From: Bacteroidota bacterium | GTDB taxonomy: Bacteria; Bacteroidota; Bacteroidia; AKYH767-A; OLB10 | Assembly: GCA_016709725.1 (NCBI GenBank) | Contig: JADJMG010000018.1 | Location: 1-64,000 of the forward strand | Length of the DNA: 64,000 nucleotides | Direction of reading: 5' to 3' | Shown here: piece after piece, positions 16,882 to 25,145 of the stretch | Layout of the letters: each line of letters opens with the position of its first letter | How positions within the stretch are numbered: position 1 is the stretch's first letter | Translations under genes and position numbers: made by a program | Notes under the pieces: model-generated | What the model saw: the letters and a program-made list of their open reading frames with translations, nothing else | Told to the model about the DNA's origin: nothing | The model's database searches: none

Positions 16882-18417
16882 ATGCAAAGACTCGGTTTAC
16901 ATCAAAAGCTTTTACAAAAGCTATCGCCTCAACAAATTCAACTTATGAAATTGTTGCAAGTGCCAACGGCTGCTTTAGAGCAACGTATTAAAGAAGAGTT
17001 TGAAATAAATCCAGCTTTGGAGGAAGGAAGTCCGGATGACTTAGCCGACGAAGAAGTTCAAGACGATGAGGAGGATGATTTTGATGATCTTGAAAAAGAT
17101 GATGACGAAGTAGAAGTTGAAGTTGAAGAACGAATTGAAACCGCTGATGAAGCGGAAGCTGATGCGTTAGAAGATGCCATTCGCAATGACGAAGTTGACA
17201 TCGCAGATTATATCGAAGACGAAGACGTTCCCTATTATAAATTAAATGCCAACAACACTTCCAAAGATGATGAACGTCCCGAGACGCCCATCACAGTAAG
17301 CGTTTCTTACCAAGATAATTTGCTCTCTAATTTGGGAATGCTAGCATTAGATAATCATCATTATTTATTAGCGCAACATTTAATTGGAAGTTTAGACGAC
17401 GATGGGTATTTGCGTCGTGATTTAGATTCAGTGGTGGATGATTTAGCATTTACGCAAAACATTCAATCAAACGAAAAAGAATTAGAAGATGTATTGAGAG
17501 TCATTCAAACTCTAGATCCTCCAGGCATAGCGGCTCGAAATTTACAAGAGTGTTTAATGCTACAATTAGAACGTCGACATCATGATCAGGTAACCGAAGT
17601 AGTCGCGTATCAGATCTTGAAAGATTATATGGATGAGTTTTCTAAAAAACATTACGAGAAAATTCAAAAATCACTTTCACTCGATGAGGAAGATTTAAAG
17701 GAAGCGATTCAAGAAATTTTAACATTGAATCCTCGTCCAGGTGGCGGATCTGCAGAAGATACGCGGAGTAGTCAAACCATCATTCCTGATTTTATTTTAA
17801 GTGTAATCGACAATCAACTGGAGTTAACATTGAATTCGAGAAATGATCCAGAATTAAGAATCTCTCGTTCTTTCCAAGAGATGTTGCAGTCGTATGCAAA
17901 AGATAAAAAGAAAGAAAGTAAAGATGCTATTGTCTTCATAAAATCGAAAATTGACGCTGCTAAATGGTTTATTGATGCCATCAAACAACGTCAACATACC
18001 TTATTGGCTACCATGACAGCCATCATGAACTTCCAACAAGAATATTTTTTACAAGGTGATGAGCGTGCTTTACGTCCAATGATATTAAAAGATATTGCTG
18101 ATATGGTGGGTCTTGATATCTCCACCGTTTCTCGAGTGGCTAATAGTAAATATGTTGAAACGCCATATGGCACATTCCTTTTGAAATTTTTCTTCTCGGA
18201 AGGACTAACAACTGATAGTGGCGAAGAAGCTTCGAGTCGAGAGATTAAAAAAATATTAGAAGATCATATAGGTAGTGAAGATAAAAAGCATCCACTGCCC
18301 GATGAAAAATTAGCAGAAATTTTAAACAAAGCTGGATACAATATCGCGCGCAGAACGGTGGCGAAGTACAGGGAACAAATGAATATTCCGGTAGCTCGAC
18401 TCCGTAAAGAAGTTTAG
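16882..18417 (+). CDS. rpoN: RNA polymerase sigma-54 factor
   Basis: Alternative sigma factor that needs an AAA+ activator and reads -24/-12 promoters. Region I is clear at the start (QRLGLHQKLLQKLSPQQIQL), followed by an unusually long acidic region II (about residues 50-115, rich in D and E). The core-binding domain comes next. At the C-terminus are the helix-turn-helix (DISTVSRVANSKYV) and the RpoN box (ARRTVAKYREQ). The 511-residue length is usual for Bacteroidota. It is followed after one base by the PAP2-like gene, so the two are likely co-transcribed. No sigma-54 activator gene is in the window. Confidence 0.96.
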   Translation: MQRLGLHQKLLQKLSPQQIQLMKLLQVPTAALEQRIKEEFEINPALEEGSPDDLADEEVQDDEEDDFDDLEKDDDEVEVEVEERIETADEAEADALEDAIRNDEVDIADYIEDEDVPYYKLNANNTSKDDERPETPITVSVSYQDNLLSNLGMLALDNHHYLLAQHLIGSLDDDGYLRRDLDSVVDDLAFTQNIQSNEKELEDVLRVIQTLDPPGIAARNLQECLMLQLERRHHDQVTEVVAYQILKDYMDEFSKKHYEKIQKSLSLDEEDLKEAIQEILTLNPRPGGGSAEDTRSSQTIIPDFILSVIDNQLELTLNSRNDPELRISRSFQEMLQSYAKDKKKESKDAIVFIKSKIDAAKWFIDAIKQRQHTLLATMTAIMNFQQEYFLQGDERALRPMILKDIADMVGLDISTVSRVANSKYVETPYGTFLLKFFFSEGLTTDSGEEASSREIKKILEDHIGSEDKKHPLPDEKLAEILNKAGYNIARRTVAKYREQMNIPVARLRKEV

Positions 18418-18418
18418 C

Positions 18419-19072
18419 ATGAGCACGAATTCTAATTCCTATTTATATAAAATAAGTCAATTTATTTCGGGTATAGGACACCCTATCTTCATTCCACTGT
18501 ATGTAACTTGGATCTTATTTAATAGTAACAATTATTTAAGTTACGCAGTTACACCAAAGTTTCAAGACTTTTTATATTTAATGCTCTTTGTTGTGACGTT
18601 TTTACTACCTGCCGTAATCACTTGGATGCTGTGGCAAAAAGGACATGTAAAAAGTTTTGAGCTGGAAAATAAAAATGAAAGACCACTCCCCTATTTCCTC
18701 ACACTTTGTTGTTATATTGGTTGTACGTATTTGTTGTTTTCTTTACCCTTGCCCCGCGTATTTGGTTTAGCTATGTCGGGCGCATGTTTAGCATTACTTT
18801 CTACCATCATCATTAACTTTAGTTGGAAAATTAGCTTACACATGATGGGTGCAGGTGGAATGCTTGGATTATTTTATGGATTCGCTTTAGTTTTCAATTT
18901 TACATCAATAACTGCCATGGTAGGGATTGCTATGGCTTCTGGTATTATTGCTGCCGCCCGATTGTATTGTAATGCCCATACTCCTGCACAAGTCTATTCA
19001 GGTTTTATCATTGGATTTTTACTCGAATTTCTTTTCATATACATTTTCGCTCCGTTTATCATTGGGTATTAG
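18419..19072 (+). CDS. PAP2-like integral membrane protein
   Basis: A 217-residue protein with about six hydrophobic segments. The C-terminal segment AARLYCNAHTPAQVYSGFIIGF resembles the last conserved motif of the PAP2 phosphatase superfamily (a His in an AHTP-x-x-V-x-x-G context). The first PAP2 motif (K-x6-R-P) may be represented by ENKNERPLPY, so catalysis is possible but unproven. It starts one base after the rpoN stop, an arrangement I recall in Bacteroidota without known functional meaning. Confidence 0.7.
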   Translation: MSTNSNSYLYKISQFISGIGHPIFIPLYVTWILFNSNNYLSYAVTPKFQDFLYLMLFVVTFLLPAVITWMLWQKGHVKSFELENKNERPLPYFLTLCCYIGCTYLLFSLPLPRVFGLAMSGACLALLSTIIINFSWKISLHMMGAGGMLGLFYGFALVFNFTSITAMVGIAMASGIIAAARLYCNAHTPAQVYSGFIIGFLLEFLFIYIFAPFIIGY

Positions 19073-19276
19073 TCTTATTTTATCTTTTTAAGATGGCATT
19101 TCTATCGAAAAGGGGGGCAGCTAAAAATAGATAGGTAAACGAAAACAGATAGAATAGCAACACCTTAATCTTCCTATTAATAAGAAGTACTGCGAAGGTC
19201 AAACCTGAAAAGAGACATTTTATGTTGCCATTGTAAATACCGAAGTAGTATGCGCCGCTATTACCTCTAAATTAAT

Positions 19277-19284
19277 TAATTTTG
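19277..19284 (+). promoter_or_regulatory. Candidate -7 element for lysS
   Basis: TAATTTTG fits the Bacteroidota -7 consensus TAnnTTTG and ends six bases before the lysS ATG, implying a very short 5' leader. I do not find a matching TTTG/TTG box 19 or so bases further upstream, so this is only half of a promoter. Confidence 0.4.
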
Positions 19285-19290
19285 CACCTT

Positions 19291-21009
19291 ATGAGTCAAA
19301 TCTTATCCGAACAGGAGATCATTCGTCGACAGAGCCTTGAAGAGCTCTACAAACTTGGGATTAATCCCTACCCTGCAGAATTGTATCCCATCAACAGCAA
19401 TGCTGCAGCTATTCATGAGGGCTTTGAAAAAAATCCCGAGCAATTTAAGGACGTAGTCATTGCAGGAAGAATCATGAGTCGACGCATCATGGGCAATGCT
19501 TCTTTTGCGGAGCTACAAGATGCGAGTGGTCGAATCCAGGTTTATATTCGCAGAGACGATGTTTGTCCGGGCGAAGACAAAGCGCTTTACAATTCCGTTT
19601 TCAAAAAATTATTGGATACAGGAGACATCATTGGTGTGAAAGGATTTGTTTTTAAAACTCAAACCGGAGAAACTTCGGTACATGTGCAAGAATTTACCAT
19701 CTTAACGAAATCGCTTCGCCCATTACCTGTTGTAAAAGAAAAAGATGGAGAAGTATATGATGCTTTTTCAGATCCTGAAACTAGATATCGTCAGCGATAT
19801 GTGGATATGATCGTGAATCCGCATGTACGAGAAACTTTCATCAAGCGAACACAACTTGTGAATTCCATTCGTCATTATTTAGGTGGCAACGGTTATTTAG
19901 AAGTAGAGACACCCATCTTACAACCGCTTTATGGAGGTGCTGCCGCTCGTCCGTTCAAGACGCATCACAATACTTTGGACATGACGTTGTATTTACGCAT
20001 CGCCAATGAACTTTATCTAAAGCGATTGATCGTTGGTGGCTACGAAGGAGTGTTTGAGTTCGCAAAAGATTTTCGCAACGAGGGCATGTCGCGTTTTCAC
20101 AATCCAGAATTTACGCAAGTAGAATTATACGTTGCATACAAAGATTATTACTGGATGATGGAATTGGTGGAGGAAATGGTAGAAAAAGTAGCGATGGATT
20201 TACACGGAACTACTGAAGTTCGGGTAGGCGACAACGTTATAAACTTTGCACGACCATGGAAACGTTATACCATGTATGAAGCCATCCAGCATTTTACTGG
20301 AGTTGACATTTCGGAAATGAGTGAAGAAGAAATGCGTGCAGCTGCCATTCAATTAAATGTTAAAGTGGACGAAACGATGGGTCGCGGAAAATTGATTGAT
20401 GAAATATTTGGCGAACATTGCGAATCAAAACTAATACAACCTACCTTCATTACCGATTATCCGGTAGAGATGAGTCCGCTGGCTAAGAAACACCGAAGTA
20501 AAGATGGTTTAGTAGAACGCTTTGAAGCCATCTGCAATGGAAAAGAAATTTGCAATGCCTTTTCCGAGTTAAACGATCCGATCGATCAACGCGCTCGATT
20601 TGAAGAACAACTAGAATTGGGGAAACGTGGGGACGAAGAAGCTATGCAACTTGACGAAGATTTCTTGCGCGCCATCGAATATGGGATGCCACCAACGGCA
20701 GGATTAGGAATAGGAATTGATCGACTTAGTATGATCATGACGAATTCTAACTCCATTCAAGATGTATTGTTTTTCCCTCAGATGCGACCTGAACTCGTCA
20801 ATACATCTTTAGATCTAGAAATGGAAGAATTAGATGGTGTTCCTGCTCCGTGGGATGATGTACTACGCAAAATGGGGATACAGAATAAAGAACAATTAAA
20901 AGCCGTTAACCCTAATAAGCTTTTTAACGATTTAGGGGGCATGCGGAAAAAATTAAAACTGGAAGTAGCTATGCCGAGTCTTGATGATGTGCGTCAATGG
21001 ATTGGATAA
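19291..21009 (+). CDS. lysS: Lysyl-tRNA synthetase (class II)
   Basis: Charges tRNA-Lys. An OB-fold N-terminal domain is followed by the class IIb core, with motif 2 in EFAKDFRNEGMSRFHNPEF and motif 3 in GLGIGIDRLSMIMT. The C-terminal extension of about 70 residues after the core (VPAPWDDVLRKMG ... SLDDVRQWIG) is what I expect of Bacteroidota LysS and explains the 572-residue length. ATG at 19291 (MSQILSEQEIIRRQSLEEL) is preferred over the in-frame TTG nine bases upstream, which overlaps the candidate -7 box. Confidence 0.97.
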   Translation: MSQILSEQEIIRRQSLEELYKLGINPYPAELYPINSNAAAIHEGFEKNPEQFKDVVIAGRIMSRRIMGNASFAELQDASGRIQVYIRRDDVCPGEDKALYNSVFKKLLDTGDIIGVKGFVFKTQTGETSVHVQEFTILTKSLRPLPVVKEKDGEVYDAFSDPETRYRQRYVDMIVNPHVRETFIKRTQLVNSIRHYLGGNGYLEVETPILQPLYGGAAARPFKTHHNTLDMTLYLRIANELYLKRLIVGGYEGVFEFAKDFRNEGMSRFHNPEFTQVELYVAYKDYYWMMELVEEMVEKVAMDLHGTTEVRVGDNVINFARPWKRYTMYEAIQHFTGVDISEMSEEEMRAAAIQLNVKVDETMGRGKLIDEIFGEHCESKLIQPTFITDYPVEMSPLAKKHRSKDGLVERFEAICNGKEICNAFSELNDPIDQRARFEEQLELGKRGDEEAMQLDEDFLRAIEYGMPPTAGLGIGIDRLSMIMTNSNSIQDVLFFPQMRPELVNTSLDLEMEELDGVPAPWDDVLRKMGIQNKEQLKAVNPNKLFNDLGGMRKKLKLEVAMPSLDDVRQWIG

Positions 21010-21017
21010 ATTGGCAA

Positions 21018-21172
21018 TCGCGAAGCCTCGCGAGGTGAGTTGGCAAATTGGTGGGTTGGTGATCGCGAAGCCTCGCGAGGTGGGTTGGTGATCGCGAAGC
21101 CTCGCGAGGTGAGTTGATGAGTTGATGAGTTGATGATTTGATGAGTTGGTTATCGTAAAGCCTCGCGAGGTG
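21018..21172. repeat. Four copies of a TCGCGAAGCCTCGCGAGGTG element
   Basis: Copies start at 21018, 21063, 21092 and 21153 (the last with one changed pair). They are separated by GAGTTGATGAGTTGATG-type filler. Each contains the 10-base palindrome CCTCGCGAGG. Related single copies occur near 15007, 40564 and 40616. Frames through the array look open but have no support as genes. Confidence 0.8.
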
Positions 21173-21661
21173 AATTTGAGAATATAAAAGTTCATATGGG
21201 AGATGCAAAGCCCTATAGTTGTTGCGCAGCGGAGTACTTCTGGGTTAGATGTTAATTGTTAGATGCGCCCTGCGGCTGAAACATAGTGGAATAAAGCAGG
21301 CGCAAATTGACTAAATGGCGATTTCCACAGCAATCGTGAACTGAAATGGTGATTTCTAAAGCCAAGTATATCAAGGCTTTCACTTGAAAATATTTATGAT
21401 TAAGACCTCTCGATAGTAGATAACAAATAGCTGTTTCTAAGTACCGTCGACAATGGGTTACAAGATTATTTAACTTAAATTAAACCTATTTCGAATGTAA
21501 AAGCAGGCCTATTATATGCTTGGTAAGATATTTTTTTTATACCTTCGATATATAGAAAAAAAGCGAGTTAGCTCCTTTTGATTTTTGTGATTTAGACTTC
21601 TTCCAGTGTGCGATAACAAATAATAAGTGATCCTTTACTATTAATTGTAATTCTAATCATC
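21173..21661. other. Spacer without recognised genes
   Basis: About 490 bases of AT-rich sequence upstream of the outer-membrane-type gene at 21662. I see no RNA gene or convincing promoter pair. Confidence 0.4.
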
Positions 21662-22546
21662 ATGAAAGAATCTCCACGAATTTCTAATGTAGTTATTTTA
21701 TCCGTTTTGTTCATTTTATTTGCTTGCCAAATCAAAGCGCAGGACACTTTAATTTATAAGAACAATGATAAGCGAATCGTCAAACTTCTTGAGCTAGGAA
21801 TAGATGAAATAAAATTTCGAAATCTCGAAGACTCGAGTGACGTAACTCGAGTTATCGAAAAAGCGGAAATAAAAGAAATTCGATTGGCAAACCATGAAAT
21901 CATTCGATTCAATGAAGATTTAATGGATGCGCGACTTTCAGATGATGATCAAAAGAAAAATCAAGCCATTAAATTAAATTTCTTTGCCCCTCTCATGAAT
22001 CATTTGTCTTTCTCCTATGAACGAATGATTAAACCTTGGGTAAATGTGGAAGGAGAATTAGGTGTGATTGGGGTTGGTTTTGCAAACAATGAAGAAGATG
22101 CCTCTGGCTTTTTATTTCGAGGCGGACTTAAATTAATTCGACGTCCAGATTTTCAAGTACGAGGTCAAAAACTAACACATGTTTTGCATGGCAAATACTT
22201 TAAGCCAGAAATTTTGTACAACCGCTATTCAAAAAGGATAACTTATGATCCTGGATTTTTTAGTACAGCACCCAGTTACACTGACAAATTAGATTATTCA
22301 AATTTGAGCATTATCATGAATTTTGGAAAACAATATTATGTAAAAGGTGGATTCTTAATTGATCTTTATTTTGGTCTTGGGTACGGAGCACAATTTGTTA
22401 ATGGAAAACAAGTCAAAGATTTTAATAGTTCCATTTATCAATCCAAAGAAGATTATAATGATAATTTTCCATACACACACCTACAAGGAAACGCGTCATT
22501 TCCCATTTCATTTACCTTTGGAATGCGCTTTGGTCTAGCATTTTAA
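21662..22546 (+). CDS. Secreted or outer-membrane protein of unknown function
   Basis: A 294-residue protein with a signal peptide (VILSVLFILFACQIKAQ). A short N-terminal domain follows, DTLIYKNNDKRIVKLLELGIDEIKFRN, resembling the small beta domain that many Bacteroidota proteins carry before a barrel. The second half (from about residue 105) has alternating hydrophobic/aromatic strands such as IKLNFFAPLMNHLSFSYERM and ends in FTFGMRFGLAF, consistent with an eight-stranded outer-membrane barrel. A Cys in the signal region (FACQ) is not in a convincing lipobox. No function can be given. Confidence 0.7.
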   Translation: MKESPRISNVVILSVLFILFACQIKAQDTLIYKNNDKRIVKLLELGIDEIKFRNLEDSSDVTRVIEKAEIKEIRLANHEIIRFNEDLMDARLSDDDQKKNQAIKLNFFAPLMNHLSFSYERMIKPWVNVEGELGVIGVGFANNEEDASGFLFRGGLKLIRRPDFQVRGQKLTHVLHGKYFKPEILYNRYSKRITYDPGFFSTAPSYTDKLDYSNLSIIMNFGKQYYVKGGFLIDLYFGLGYGAQFVNGKQVKDFNSSIYQSKEDYNDNFPYTHLQGNASFPISFTFGMRFGLAF

Positions 22547-22635
22547 CAATTTTATTAGTTAAGATCGGAGGTGTTTACTTTCTTTTGACTTTTTCATCTA
22601 AAAAGAAAAAATAAATGCTTTAACTTTGATGTTCT

Positions 22636-24333
22636 ATGAAGAACATGAACTACTATCAATTACACAAGTACATTCTATCCTTTAAACTTCTATTTACTAC
22701 ATCATCACCATTACAAGCGCAGTTAGACTCCATTAAAATCAAACCGCTTCTTAAAGCGCATATTTCAACCTTGGCTTCTGATGAATATGGGGGACGTGAG
22801 CCGGGTACTAAGGGGGAGAAATTATCGAGCATTTATATCATCAAACAATTTACAGAGATTGGTTTAGTTGCAAAAGGTGAAAAAGGATTTTTACAACCAT
22901 TCACATTTACGAAAAGTCTAAAAACGGGTCCAAAATCCAAATTAAAAGTTCGCGAAACCGAATTTGAAACAGGACATGCTTCCTATCCTTTAGCTTACTC
23001 TGCAAATGCTTCTGCGAAAGGGAAAGCTGTGCAAGTCGGCTATGGAATATGCGCTACCCCATTAAATCATAATGATTATAGTCGCAAAGAAAATTTAAAA
23101 GGAAAAATATTTGTTATCGACGCATCCACTCCTGATAAAGGCGGGCCTCATTCCAAATATGCAGAGTTTGCAGATTTAAGAACTAGAATTGATTCTGCTA
23201 TTGCTAAAGGCGCCATCGGAATTATTTTTTATACTTTAGATAAAGATATGAAAGAACCTGTTTTGGATTCTAAAATAAAAGTAACACCATGTTCCATTCC
23301 AGTAATGTACTTAGTTAACGCGAAGTCTAATATTTTAAATTCCGATTTGGAATTTGATGTAGACATGACTGCTGAGATCATTAAAGAAGAAGCTACTGGA
23401 AATAATGTATTAGGATATCTTGATAATAAAGCAGAGCACACCATCGTAATCGGTGCGCATTATGATCACCTAGGTCATGGTGGCGATGAATCTTTATATA
23501 GAGGAGAACCCGCCATTCATAACGGAGCTGACGATAATGCAAGCGGAGTTGCCGGCGTGATTGAATTAGCTCGATACATCAAAGCGAACGGACCCAAGAG
23601 CAATAACTACTTATTCATGGCGTTTTCAGGCGAAGAGAAAGGTCTTTTAGGCTCGGGTTACTTTGCTAAAAATCCAAGTATCGATTTATTAAAAGTTAAT
23701 TACATGTTAAACATGGATATGATTGGTCGATTGAAAACTGAAGATCCTACATTAATCGTTAGTGGTGTGGGCACATCCGATGCATGGAAAATAACAATGA
23801 ATTATATTAAACATGATAATTTTAAAGTGAAAACAACAGAATCGGGCGTAGGTCCTTCTGATCACACTTCGTTTTATTTAAAGAATATTCCAGTGCTTCA
23901 TTTTTTTAGTGGAACACATAATGATTACCATAAGCCAACTGACGACGAAGAGTTCATAAATTATACTGGTGAAATCAATATATTAAATTACATGATCTCA
24001 CTTATTCAAAAGTTAGATGACAAAGGAAAATTAAATTTTGTGAAAACGAAGGAAGAAGACAGTGAGGAGAGTCCAAGATTTAAAGTAACGTTAGGTGTTG
24101 TTCCAGACTATGCTTTTGAAGGGGCAGGAATGCGCATTGATGGTGTAAGTGATGGAAAGCCTGCGGCAAAAGCGGGATTAAAAGCAGGAGATATTGTTAT
24201 CTCCATTGGTGATCAAAAGGTGCAAGACATGATGAGTTACATGAAAGCACTCGGAAAATTTGAAAAAGGACAAGCCGCAACTGTTGGAATTTTACGAGGG
24301 AAAGAAGAGTTAAAAATTGATGTAGTCTTTTAA
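22636..24333 (+). CDS. M28-family zinc aminopeptidase with C-terminal PDZ domain
   Basis: A secreted metallopeptidase. After an N-terminal signal-like segment ending SSPLQAQ comes the M28 fold with a PA-like inserted domain (about residues 125-235). Predicted metal ligands are His275 (VIGAHYDHLG), Asp299 (NGADDNASG), Glu334 with catalytic Glu333 (SGEEKGLLGS), Asp361 (NMDMIGR) and His432 (HNDYHKPTDD). A PDZ domain occupies about residues 480-565, with IDGVSDGKPAAKAGLKAGD. The length of 565 residues matches known M28-PDZ proteins. Its stop overlaps the next ATG by one base, so it forms an operon with the protein at 24333. Confidence 0.92.
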   Translation: MKNMNYYQLHKYILSFKLLFTTSSPLQAQLDSIKIKPLLKAHISTLASDEYGGREPGTKGEKLSSIYIIKQFTEIGLVAKGEKGFLQPFTFTKSLKTGPKSKLKVRETEFETGHASYPLAYSANASAKGKAVQVGYGICATPLNHNDYSRKENLKGKIFVIDASTPDKGGPHSKYAEFADLRTRIDSAIAKGAIGIIFYTLDKDMKEPVLDSKIKVTPCSIPVMYLVNAKSNILNSDLEFDVDMTAEIIKEEATGNNVLGYLDNKAEHTIVIGAHYDHLGHGGDESLYRGEPAIHNGADDNASGVAGVIELARYIKANGPKSNNYLFMAFSGEEKGLLGSGYFAKNPSIDLLKVNYMLNMDMIGRLKTEDPTLIVSGVGTSDAWKITMNYIKHDNFKVKTTESGVGPSDHTSFYLKNIPVLHFFSGTHNDYHKPTDDEEFINYTGEINILNYMISLIQKLDDKGKLNFVKTKEEDSEESPRFKVTLGVVPDYAFEGAGMRIDGVSDGKPAAKAGLKAGDIVISIGDQKVQDMMSYMKALGKFEKGQAATVGILRGKEELKIDVVF

Positions 24334-25091
24334 TGAAATTATATTGTCAAAAATATTTGGTGGTAGCGAGTAAGGAAAAAAGTTTTTCTTACTCGCTATT
24401 CTTTTTAATGACTTTTTCCTTTTTTGGATTATCCTTTGCTCAAGCACAACAAAACATTATTGTTACTGGAAAAGCAATGGATAAAGATTATCCTGGATTA
24501 TTATTAGAGCAAGTGATGGTTATTAATTTAAGAACACAACAAGGAATTTTTGCGAATCCGGATAATAGCTTTACCATCCAAATGAATAAATCGGACACTT
24601 TAGTTATTACCGCATTTGGTTATGGGTCCTATAAATTTTGCTTTAACGATTCAACATTAAAAGATATTTATCGAATCATTGCACCGCTAAAGAAAATCTC
24701 AATCACATTAAATGAAGCGACCATTTTTGCTCCACGTGACTTAAATCGAATTGAACAAGACATTCAAAAACTGGGATATAGTGCAAAAGATTATCGATTG
24801 AGCGGGGTGAATGCTTGGCAAAGCCCTATCACTGCACTTTATCAGGAATTTTCTCGAAAAGAGCGCAGCAAAAGAAAAGTTGCTGAGATGATGAATGAAG
24901 ATCGAAGACGAGAACTTATGCGAGAGGTGCTTGCTAACTATTCCAAAGCGGGACTCATCAATTTACGTTACAACGAATACAATGCATTTATTGAATATTT
25001 AGGATTAAACGATTTCCTTTTAAAAGCATTAACACAATATGAATTAGCTGTGTATATCAAAGCAAGATATCAGTCGTATTCGGAAAGGTAA
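24333..25091 (+). CDS. Secreted carboxypeptidase-regulatory-like domain protein
   Basis: A 252-residue protein with an internal signal segment (FFLMTFSFFGLSFAQAQ) after a basic lead. Residues about 40-120 (IIVTGKAMDKDYPGLLLEQV to KISITLNEATIF) form a carboxypeptidase-D-regulatory-like beta domain. This is the kind found at the N-terminus of TonB receptors, but here no receptor follows. The last 110 residues are helical and charged (FSRKERSKRKVAEMMNEDRRRELM). Translation is coupled to the M28 peptidase by a TAATG overlap. The partner relationship is inference; the molecular function is unknown. Confidence 0.75.
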   Translation: MKLYCQKYLVVASKEKSFSYSLFFLMTFSFFGLSFAQAQQNIIVTGKAMDKDYPGLLLEQVMVINLRTQQGIFANPDNSFTIQMNKSDTLVITAFGYGSYKFCFNDSTLKDIYRIIAPLKKISITLNEATIFAPRDLNRIEQDIQKLGYSAKDYRLSGVNAWQSPITALYQEFSRKERSKRKVAEMMNEDRRRELMREVLANYSKAGLINLRYNEYNAFIEYLGLNDFLLKALTQYELAVYIKARYQSYSER

Positions 25092-25092
25092 A

Positions 25093-25136
25093 ACCCATCC
25101 AAAACCTTGGGTTTAAACCCAAGGTTTTGGATGGGT
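25093..25136. terminator. 44-bp perfect palindrome between convergent genes
   Basis: Two 22-base arms (ACCCATCCAAAACCTTGGGTTT and its exact reverse complement) meet with no spacer. It starts one base after the stop of the plus-strand gene and ends nine bases before the stop of the minus-strand M4 gene, so it is probably a bidirectional terminator. There is no long U-tract. Confidence 0.8.
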
Positions 25137-25145
25137 AGTAAAATT

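Noticed and set aside
20953..21208. ORFs of about 80 residues antisense to the lysS end
   Set aside because: They read through the TCGCGAAGCC repeat cluster and the lysS 3' end. The residues simply repeat LARLRDHQ-type words.
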